Of a stretch of 64,000 bases of DNA, positions 46,944 through 56,624 are shown piece by piece (positions within the stretch are counted from its first letter, which is position 1; each line of letters begins with the position of its first letter). Below the pieces are notes generated by a model. The model was not told where the DNA came from. It did no database searches and saw nothing but the letters and a program-made list of their open reading frames with translations. A program made the position numbers and the translations under genes. The stretch covers positions 243,612 to 307,611 of the forward strand of contig BDGG01000003.1 of the NCBI GenBank assembly GCA_001949185.1. The letters run 5' to 3'. The stretch is from Ramazzottius varieornatus (lineage: Eukaryota > Tardigrada > Eutardigrada > Parachela > Ramazzottiidae).

Positions 46944-49900
46944 CTACCACGGACGTTGTCCCTGCTGTGAGGGATCGACCGGCGTCTGCCCTGCTTGAGG
47001 ATATCCGGGCACTGCAGAACCAGGATATGGCTGCTGGTAGGGATATTGTGGTGCTGGAGGATACTGAGGGAATGCTCCGCCTTGTGGATGCCCACCTGCA
47101 GAAAAGAAAACCGTTAGCCTCCGCATTCCCAACGCGGAAGTGATCAATACGGACCGTTCGTCTACCTACATATACTGTTCAAGACTCTTACTACGGTGCA
47201 CAGTAGGCAGGATCGCGAAACAAGGCTTTATGCAAGCGAGTGGCCACTATCACTCACCTGCATACATAAGCCGTCTCTAGTATCACATCGGAATGTACGC
47301 AAGTTTAAGAAAGATTTCCCGAGACCACACAGAAAATACCGAATATTAATTTACTCACCGCGTTCCCAGTTTTAATTTTCCCAGTGTTATTTTCGACAGT
47401 TTGACCATGTACCTGGATATGTCATGCTATATGCCATGGTAGGGTTGAACGAAGGAGGGTTATATGCGCCATAGGCTGGATAAGGCGTGCCTTGTTGAGG
47501 CTGGCCTGCTGCGCCAGCAGCTCCAACGTACGGATTGTAGGCTTGGCCGTAGCCCGGAGGCAGCTGCTGACCGTTTGGATAGCCCTGCGGAACACTGCCT
47601 GGCTGGGCCGGCGGGTACCCGGGTGGCAAAGCTGAATTCTGTTGATAGGATGGAGCTGTGGAGGTTGCTGGTGGTGGAGGACGCGGCGGTGGAGTGGACT
47701 TTGCTTGCGACTGACTGCTCTCGCCTACAGCGACACCATAACCGATCAGGAGATTTAGAGAACTGGTACAGTCTCTTCTACCTCCAGTTTTATCACCGTT
47801 TTGGAAACTTTTAATGTGTGCAAAGGTCCCAACAGTACGAGTACCTCACGCGCACATTTTCTGCCAACTTCCAGTTCGCAGCACGTGCAACGAGCTCGCC
47901 TGTCGAGGCCGTGCCGCCAGCCGGACGTAGGTTGCTTTTGTGCTTCTCATTCTACTATATGAAGTCTGGCCTTTTTTGCTGGTTATGATCAACTCTGAAA
48001 CTAATACTAAAAATTCTACAAGAATGAGTTTAATCTCCAAGTCTTACCGTCGTGGAAGGAAGGAGTTTTGAGACTGACGCTATCGGTGGGTTTGTTAATA
48101 ATGTTGTTCTGGACAGCGCGCAGATGTTCTTCCTTCTCCGCGTTACGCGCGAAACAGAAGTCGCCAATCTTGCTTTGGAACTTAAGCAACAACTCAGTCA
48201 AGTCCCCGTAGAACTACAACGACAAAAAAAGTTCAAGAATCATTATTAAACAATTTATTCCATAGAAAAATGTAAACCTACCTTGGCGCCTTCGTTCAAG
48301 TTAGCTTTCAGTTCCATGAAAGCATCGTAAGCCGCAGCGAGATCCTTCAAGACCGTTTCTCGCTGTTCGGCGCTCTTATTGGCACTCTTTTGTTGACAGA
48401 ACTCGGCATTCAAACGTTGAATCTCCGGCATGATGCTCTGTTGCAGCGTGAAGCTGTCGTGCATCTGCTTCTGTATAGGCCCCAGCACGCGATTCAACTC
48501 TTCCACTGACAGAGCGTACACGGCCTCCGCCGACATGCTACCTTCCTGCAGCAATTTCGGCTCTACAAAACAGACACACAATCCATCATCGACAACCACC
48601 AAAGGGCACAAAAACCTCAAAAAATCCAGGACATAAGCCCCCCCACCCGGATCTAATTTCTTTCTACTAGGTGGAGAGTATAGCTACAACCGCAAATTAT
48701 GCCTAGGTCACAGGGGTAGTAACTTACTGATGTCGACAATTGCCGATTTCAGCTCGTTCTCGCCGTTCTCTCTGGTGACTTGGATGGTCTTCACAGTATC
48801 CAGCAACTCTCTCAGCGTCTTGACTACAGGGCTACTGAGAAGACCCTGAACAGGGTTGGCCGAAGGTATGGCTCGAGCTATATCTTGGTCGCTACCACTG
48901 AGGATCTCCATGGCGCGTTCGTGCTTGGTGTACTTCTCCCGGACGATACCGTCAGCCTTCTCGGCGTTATTGGCGATGGCCCGATACTTGGCGGACTCTT
49001 GGCGAAGAGGCTCGCTCAGCTGGGAAGAAGCCACTCGTGTCCAGCGAGTACCGAACTGCTTGCGCAGCTGCTCGTCCGAGTTGAGCTCTTCCTCCAACAT
49101 TCGATCACACTAGAAAAGACCAAAATCCATAAAACCGTCTTGAGATGGAATGAACCAAAACAAACAATATAATTTAGGATTCAAAAGAGTTGAAAGAAAT
49201 AGAAATCAGGAATTTGTCCAATAAACTTGACCAAAACCCTCCCCAAGTGGCGCTTGCTTTCCTTCAAAATAGGTGAGAAGGTGCGCCACTTGGGGAAATA
49301 GTCTTTTCGAGCTTTTCAACGTGTCGTACGCTTCCGGCTAGTATCACCGAGAACGTGCGCCACTAACCACAACGATCTGCGATGGTTTCTTGTAAAATAA
49401 AATAATACCGGTAGGTAACAGAATTAAATAACAAACCAATTACAGAAACTACATCCATGAGTTCACTTATTACCTCGCCGAGGATATCTTTGTTTCTTTG
49501 CAGCATATCAGGTAGCGCGTTGATAACCTTTTTCAGCTCGGAGATGCCACCTTCCTGTCGGATGGTCTGTGCTTTCTGGCGAACACTTTCTGGAACATCG
49601 ACACCCGAAGTGTCTTCCAGAGCCGCTGGAAGGTTCATCGAAGCTAGCAACCTGCACAAATCAACACCAAATTTACACCTGTTTTTCTGACTTTATTTTG
49701 TCCAGCCTTGGAAATTCCAGCACTAACGCATTCATCATCTGTGTTTGCTCTCTGACGTTGGCCACTTCACGGTTGATGAGCTCTGTCTTCCTGGCATTAT
49801 GCGCAGTCACGGCTTGCTGAATTGCCACAGGAACCAAAGCTCCGAACAAATCTACCGGAAAGAGAACAATAAAAAAACCGGCAATGAGAACCGATTTTTT

Positions 49901-51936
49901 CCAGATATCTTACCAACGAATTTGTCGCTCAGAGGGAACGTCGGCATGATCGGTTTGGCCAACGGAGCTCGGCCGATGGGTGGAAGGCTCTTTATGTCGG
50001 GAATCCTGGCGTGGTAGATGAAGTCGTTATCTTTGGTGGCGGCGTTCACATCACGCTGGATGATGGTCTCAGCGTACTTGAAGGGGAAAGACGGAGTATC
50101 GTAACGCTTTCTGGCTTGCTGCATTAACTCAGCCGCATGCTATAGGGAGAAAACACTATTCAAATGACAATTCGAACTATTCCATCGGAGAAAATACTCG
50201 AATCTACAAAGGCGGTAAATGATTCCACCCTGGTTGTTAGCGAGGTGGCGCGCGCCGTCATTGTTACTGGCTGAAGACGTGCGCCACTTGGGAAGCAGTC
50301 TGGGTGCATATATTTTCCCAAATAGTCTCAAAGTTGGGTAAGTTGTTCAGGGCCGAATTGAAACGAATAAACCATCCAGGCAAGTGTTACAAGTAGGGAT
50401 TAGACTCATTAATCAAAGCCTTGTCCAAACATTACCTTCAACCTTGCCAGTTCCTCGCCGACTTCCTTGTTGGCTTTGTGTACCAGCGCTTGATAATACT
50501 CGGATATGGCATGGTATCCGGCTTGTTTACATGCAACAATCGACAGCCAATCCTATAAATATATATTGTAATTATAACCGATAACATACTGAACTGGCCA
50601 GTTTTTTGCTCTACAAGACAATAAAACAGATGAGTCAATTGTCGCCCTTACTTTCTCGAAGCACGATCGGATGGTTTCTCTTTGCATCATTTTCATGGCA
50701 TCAGCGTAATAGTCTTCCGTTTGAGCAGCTACCTTTGCGATCACTGCATCCTTCATCTTGTCTACAACCACAAAACAACCGTTGGTGAAATCCAAAGGAA
50801 GGAGCAAACGAGAATAAACGATGCATCGAAATATTCAGGTCCGAGCTCTATGTTATGTCTGCGCGAACCACGCCCTAAAAGACGCACGCGAGGACGTGCT
50901 GAGCCCCCTAAACGGTTGGGGTGCGCGGCTCTTCTTGATTTCTAATTTTCCACTGGAAAAAAATTTAATTGCTAACTTCCTTCTCACCTTTCGCGGCTTT
51001 CATGAAGAGAACTTCTTGAGCTTGTGCAGTCATCAGGGTGATGAGAGCGTTCAGTGTATCGGGGAACAGATCCAGCGTAGGTTCGGACTGGATAGCAGCC
51101 AGGACGTGATCCTTGACGTAGGTGAAGACACCAGCTGACTGCTGGAAATACTTCGTGGACAATTTCAGACTATCGTCAAATTCCAGGTTCTGATTAGCAC
51201 CGATCTGCGAGAGCATGGCTCCGATATTAAACATCACACATATCTTTTCGTAGGCGAGTGAAGCTTGAGCTAGACGGGAAAAGTAAAGGAGAGAGGTGGA
51301 AACGATTGTTTGGAAATTATCATAAATAAAACAAACAAATCGTTCTTACTCAGAGACATCCGACCAACGAAAAGACCGCCCTTATCAAAAGCGTCCTTCC
51401 ATTTAAAAGGGATCTGGTGCTCGGCGGAAGGTATCTTCATTTCTAGCGAATGAAGCTGGTCATAATATCTGGAAGAAAATCAAAGGCGTCAGAATATTTC
51501 TGATCAGTAAAGCACCGCATAACGAAAACCCCATGATGACGTCACGTGACAGCATTACAGCTGACGGCAAAGCCAGTGCGTAAATTACAAGGTTTCAACC
51601 ACATCAGTCCCATGCAATATGAGCCGGGTAAAACAAAAAAGTTGGTAGTAACGATGTATCACCAGCTGGCATAGGACCTGCTTTTAACTTGCAATCGACG
51701 AAACTCTTTCTAAATATATCGGCTTACTTGTAAAGCGTTTCCAGTGAGGATTCATGTCGATCCAGCACGCGACAAACAGCATTCTTCCGCAATTTGTCCA
51801 GTTCCTCCAACGACGACGTGACATCCTGAGAGTTCTCTCCCGTGTAGATGGAGGAGATTGCGTTGGCCAGCGGTTTGGCCAACACCGTCTCTACGGTAGG
51901 CTTCGTCGGGATGGTTATGAAGCACTTGTCGACCAT
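46944..51936 (-). CDS. PDCD6IP: ALIX / programmed cell death 6-interacting protein
   Basis: Thirteen exons give 885 aa in phase: 51728-51936, 51350-51468, 50988-51269, 50652-50761, 50436-50552, 49914-50139, 49728-49851, 49474-49651, 48728-49109, 48282-48562, 48048-48213, 47413-47724, 46944-47095. The ATG is at 51936. The Bro1 domain occupies about 1-360 ([51 protein letters not shown]). The V-shaped coiled-coil domain spans about 360-730 ([35 protein letters not shown]). A Pro/Tyr/Gly-rich tail follows ([12 protein letters not shown], repeated PGYP units, ending QGQRPW). ALIX binds CHMP4 through Bro1 and YPXnL cargo motifs through the V domain, driving ESCRT-III recruitment. The length is near human (868 aa). 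The PSAP motif that binds TSG101 in human ALIX is not seen in this tail. Three introns carry palindromes. Confidence 0.96.
47256..47305. repeat. Intronic palindrome family 2, ALIX last intron
   Basis: ACCTGCATACATAAG pairs imperfectly with GTACGCAAGTT. It lies in the intron 47096-47412. Confidence 0.5.
49241..49296. repeat. Intronic palindrome family 1, copy D (ALIX intron 8)
   Basis: CCCCAAGTGGCGC is the exact reverse complement of GCGCCACTTGGGG 30 nt later. Confidence 0.8.
49331..49378. repeat. Intronic palindrome family 1, copy E, half element
   Basis: CTTCCGGCTAGTATCACCGAGAACGTGCGCCACT plus AACGATCTG matches the right half of the family. It follows copy D by 35 nt in the same ALIX intron. 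Confidence 0.55.
50240..50295. repeat. Intronic palindrome family 1, copy F (ALIX intron 5)
   Basis: GAGGTGGCGCGCG and ACGTGCGCCACTTGGGAAG flank a loop with TTACTGGCTGAAG. It lies in the intron 50140-50435. Confidence 0.6.
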
Positions 51937-53193
51937 CTTCGCAGACGCTTTAAAGATTCCTCCACAAACCTTTGGTCACAGATTCCTCACGATCACAACC
52001 TAAGTAACTTTGTGAATGACTTTGTCAGACGGCTACGAAACGTTTCCAAGTCAGACGAAGCCTCTGTTGTCGCAAAGGCTTTGACTGCCACTTGTATCAA
52101 AATTCCTGTTGACTTCAGCACATAAATCTCTAGCATAAGACTCTACGGAGTAGGGTTAGCTGGTCCTACGAGCTTTAACAGTCGGCTCTCAGATATCAGA
52201 ATCTATACTAACGTTGGAACAAGGCTGTGCCAGCCATTTGTGATTCGACGCCAAGCCGCCGCCAGCACGACCCTGACAGCACGACACCGCCTGCGATGAC
52301 GAATCTCTATTAATCACACCGGAAGTGGGAGGTTTCCATCAGTCATACGGTACCTACGTACCGCGCAACCAGGTGTACCGCAGTGATTCTTCTATGACAG
52401 GTCGGTTACCCTAACAGAGCCACGATACTTTCCCGGTGAGTTTTGCGAGTCGTGGAAAACTCGTAAACTCCTGTCATCAAATGCTCCTCACCCTCTGGGC
52501 AAACGAAACTCTGAGCGCGAAGCTGTGGGCTAAGAGTTCTTGCAGCACGGACCTTACGGCTGATTCGCAAACCGACAAGCAGCAGCTGAGCAAATTCACT
52601 GACCCTTGCACCAGCTTACAAGATAAATAAGCTCCAGTGTACTTAATTAGCATATTCGCTGGGTTCTCTGCAATCGGAGACCGTTCAAGTGCGAGAGATC
52701 GTGCGTAAGTGGAGTTCAGGCTCGGGTCTACATTCATAAACCGGTTCCTGAAGTTTCCCTTGACACATCGAACATGAATCATCGCTATGTATCCACAAAT
52801 ACTTCTTTTTCTCTATTAAATGTAAATAGTTTGAAGCCTCGAGCTATAATCCCCCAGAACGGCGACAGGACAGTAAGCCACTGAGATCCCACGACCTGAG
52901 TCGTGACTCATCGAAACACGGAACCCGACCAAAGCAGCAACACAGCAGCAAGTCCACGTTATTGATTGTACAGCCTTGATTGACCATATCGGACAGCGAG
53001 CGAGGGCTGTGTGCACTAAAGCTTGCTAGTACACGGTCCTACTGTTGGTAGTGACGGGCCGTTTGATGTTTCCTCAGACCAGTGTGTAATCAGGGTTGAT
53101 TTTATTTACGTCATTTCCGTTTTGAAGATCTGGACATCTTTATCAATCTCGTTGTCTCTTTCCATTCCTTACCATTCCTTACTCCCGTGTCAA
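51937..53193. other. Spacer between divergent ALIX and mahogunin genes
   Basis: About 1.26 kb between two start codons. No exon was supported. Promoters for both genes are expected; no motif was identified. Confidence 0.4.
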
Positions 53194-55923
53194 ATGGGAG
53201 CTTACTTATCGCGATCAGGACAGGCGGGCAGCGTCGGGGCGTCAGGCCCAGATGCAGCAGCGTTTAAATTTTCCGGAAGGGGAGGCGAGTTGCGCATCGT
53301 TTGTGTTCATCCATCATGCTTTGTGTGATTCATCAACAGTTCTGCTTTGCAGGTACCTACTTCGCAGACTACTTTATCATGGGTGGAGAACGCTTTGAAT
53401 CACCGCAGCCAGAAGCTTATTTGTTTGGAGAGAACACAGATCTGAATTTCCTGACCAGAAAGGCACTCGCAGTAAGTCCGTGTTATATTTTCGGGATTCG
53501 CACTTCGAACATGTGCGTGAACGTGCGCACGTCCTACAACGGGATGGACGAGCTGAGATGTGCATCGTGGTGCGCATGCACGTCGACAGATTTTCCCCCT
53601 TTGATTCGTCGTTACCAGAGAATTTTCAGCTTTCTGACACTCTTCTTTCCGGCAGTGTCCGAACCCGATGCCCACTCCTCAAGAACTCGCCAAGCCTCTG
53701 CGAAGTGTAATTAACATCCGAAGGGAAAGTCTGCGTCTTGTCAGGTTGGTGAAAGAAGGAATTTCCTAATGGTTACTTCATCGATCGATAGGTCTTTCTT
53801 CTCCTCGTTCATGCCACCGATTTCCTCTGTGATGGGAACCCTTTCTTTTCCTCAGGTTGTTGGACGAAGATGGAGCTGGGACAGGCTACAATATCGAGTT
53901 CAATTTTGACGCCGATGTAGCCTGCACAATCCGCATCATGTACTTCGCCACGGAGGAATTCATCAATCACGGAATATCGTAAGAGTACCATTTGACTAAT
54001 TCTGATTTAAGTAATTTATTATGGGTTTCTTCCGCAGTTATGTAGCTCAAGATGCTACGCTGAATTCACCCAAATATTCTTACAAGAAAGGTGCGAATCA
54101 GCTGTTCAGTCAGTCATCGCACGTCTTCGATCCGACCAAGTTCCCAGAGGATCAGCTGGCCTACTCGGAAGAGAAGGACGTCTTTCCGGTGGTCATTCTC
54201 TGCACTACCGCCGAAAACGAAGGTGCGAAACGTCATCTTAAACCATCCCTGTAGCTAAATTATTGAAAATCAGTTCTTTTTCCCGTGTGTAGAGATCAAA
54301 CAGTCGCACGTCACAATGGGCACCATCGACAAAAATCCAGACGGAACTTTCACGTTGAAGTCGCTCAAGCAAAAGCAGTGCATTGACGGTTTCTGCTACC
54401 TTCTCCAAGAAATCTACGGCATTGAGAACAAGATTGCCGCTTTGTGGGGCGAGGTAACTGCGTATAATTATCTTCGAATCAGAACGTTTTCCCATGTGGC
54501 GCACATTCTCTGCGTTGTTAAGTGGGAGTGTGCAACACTCAGGATAACGATCTTTTCCAGTTTGACTGTTTTCCCAAGCGGCGCATATCGCCAGTGCTAT
54601 TAGGTAGAACAGTGCGCCACCCGGGAAAACCGATCTGTTTGAATTTATTTACCAGCTACCGAATCGTTCCGATAATTTGAATTCTGTCCACCAAGAGTGC
54701 GATCGCTCTCTGATGTCTCATGTTATTTTATTGTGTTCTTACTCCAGAACGGGGAAGAGGATGTGGAGGAAGGTGGTGCCGAATGCGTCGTCTGCATTTC
54801 CGAGGCCCGCGACACACTGATCCTTCCCTGTCGTCATCTGTGCTTGTGTTCGGCTTGCGCCGAGAACCTGCGCTACCAAGCCAGCAACTGTCCCATCTGT
54901 CGAGCGCCCTTCCGAGCTCTCTTGCAGATTCGCGCACTACAAAAGAAAGAAGCGGCGATGGCACTAGAGCCGGCTCGGGCGGACGAGGAAGACATCCCGG
55001 CGGGGTACGAAGTGGTCTCGCTCATCGAAGCCCTGAACGGTCCGGGGAAGTTCTCTTCAGCAATTAAAAGCATCTACAAGACCCCGCCAGAAAGCCCGAT
55101 CATACCACCAGTGGTATTCAAACCGACGGCGGGACCACGAACTAAGAAACGGTCAAAAAAGTGAGGCAAAGAACGGTGGAGCATTTCTGTAGCAAAAGCT
55201 TTAGAAAAATAAACGAGAAAAAAATAATTTGAAATGCATGAGGTGCTAAGAATGATTCTTCAAGCCTACAGGCGTTTCTTTTGTAGGGGGAGCGCTCCGA
55301 AAATCGTGGAAGAAGCCCCGATTGCTGCCGCGACTTCCTCGAACGATGTGGTCTCTCCCTCCACTTCTATCCGATCTAACATCTCGGCGTCCGTACCCGA
55401 CCTGAACTTGAAGGTTCCCAGGAAGAAGGAAGGCAACACCAGAAGCCTGCCGAAAGGCTTGGACAGGGTCGTAATCGTCAACGAGGTACGTTAGTGCATT
55501 TTTTCCGTGTTTCATCCCTTCTTGAGGCACACCTTGATACGGGTAACTCAGGGCCGTGCCTCGCCAGTTTACGGCGGCGCAGCCCTGAGCGCGGAGCACG
55601 GCCTTGACATGAACGCGGATGGTTCATACTTTGATCATACTTTCCACGTCGTGTGCCTTCCCTTAAATCTTTGTTCAACCTCTCGAGTGTTTTGTCAGGT
55701 TGAGATTTTGCCTTCGTCCCTGCAACGTACACAGATGGACGACGAGGACGACTGCGGGAAGGATTCCGATCAGACCAATGACAGTACGTCCTCAGCCCGT
55801 TCCCTTAACCCGTTACTAGCTCGAGTAGCCTCGCAAGAATCTCTGGGGGATAGCGGAGAGGTCTACGTGGACGCTGACGCCGAAAACCACAGCCCGAAAA
55901 CCTTGGTACGTCAAAAGAAATAA
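53194..55923 (+). CDS. MGRN1: Mahogunin-type RING E3 ubiquitin ligase
   Basis: Nine exons give 540 aa: 53194-53302, 53353-53471, 53656-53744, 53856-53978, 54038-54222, 54293-54453, 54748-55160, 55287-55485, 55699-55923. All phases match; only the first donor is a weak call. The Gly after the start Met (MGAYLSRSG) is a plausible myristoylation site, as in MGRN1. The N-terminal domain follows family wording (YFADYFIMGGERFESPQPEA, LFGENTDLNFL, KPLRSVINIRRESLRLVR, DVFPVVILCTTAENE, LLQEIYGIENK). The C3HC4 RING is complete: CVVCISEARDTLILPCRHLC, then LCSACAENLRYQASNCPICR. A Ser-rich acidic tail follows. MGRN1 ubiquitinates TSG101 and regulates endosome-lysosome traffic in mammals. A short alternative 3' end is possible after the seventh exon (see findings). 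Confidence 0.94.
54481..54555. repeat. Intronic palindrome family 1, copy G (mahogunin intron 6)
   Basis: AACGTTTTCCCATGTGGCGCAC opens the copy and GGATAACGATCTTTTCC closes it, matching the outer arms of copy B. The inner right arm is degenerate. Confidence 0.6.
54566..54640. repeat. Intronic palindrome family 1, copy H (mahogunin intron 6)
   Basis: GTTTTCCCAAGCGGCGCA pairs with GTGCGCCACCCGGGAAAAC, and CGATCTGTTT closes the copy. It is directly downstream of copy G, so this intron holds two copies. Confidence 0.75.
55161..55213 (+). promoter_or_regulatory. Possible alternative stop and polyadenylation signal in mahogunin intron 7
   Basis: If the donor at 55161 is not used, the frame reads KKRSKK and stops at TGA 55162-55164. 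A canonical AATAAA lies at 55208-55213, 44 nt downstream. Usage is not proven. Confidence 0.4.
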
Positions 55924-56624
55924 TTTTCAATGAAAAATACTCATTTTTGGTGCAATCCGACTTTTTACCCACAATAGAACGCAAAATAATGAAAACATAA
56001 TTTTATCGATAAAATCCACGGTTATTGTTTTATTGTTGTCTTATTTTTATCCGATGTCTCATATTTCATCGCAGCTGCTGTATGATATATGTTTCTTCGT
56101 TGTCATTTTAAGTTCAGAGTCTTTTCTCAGTTGATATGATTGGCAGCTTTTTATCGCGGTGTGTCTTTTCATTGTAGTTTTTCCCCTCTCGACAAGTCTC
56201 TTTTGGTTCTTTCTGCCTTTCTTCGAAAAGAGTGGCCTCATGGTCTTTCTACTTACTTCTTAATTTCTCATTTGACTCTCTCGTTGAAGTGTAATGCTGT
56301 TGTGTGTACAGTTTCTTGGTGGGAAGGGATGCAGAGCAGAACGACTGGGTTAATGAGAGCTTAACTTGCTCGGACCTCCGGTCATGTGGAACTCAGTGTG
56401 CTGCAGTTCTGAACACGAACAGGTTGAAACAAGTTCCTTGACCAACGTTTTGCCTGGTTTTCATCACGCGAAAATTTCCTTCCGAAATCCTCATGCAGTT
56501 TTAAGAACTTCGCCGATATTCATGCGAGTTGAACACTTGATTTCTTGATTACTTTCTCCAGTACAATAATTTTTCGAAACGAGGTGAAATCGTATTATAG
56601 TGTTTGGTGGGAAATTTTAGGAAA
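55924..56624. other. Spacer between mahogunin and chitinase genes
   Basis: About 700 bp, T-rich, no exon supported. It should hold the mahogunin 3' UTR and the chitinase promoter. Confidence 0.4.

Noticed and set aside
54720-55073. Alternative-frame ORFs over the mahogunin RING exon
   Set aside because: Out-of-frame shadows of a GC-rich exon.
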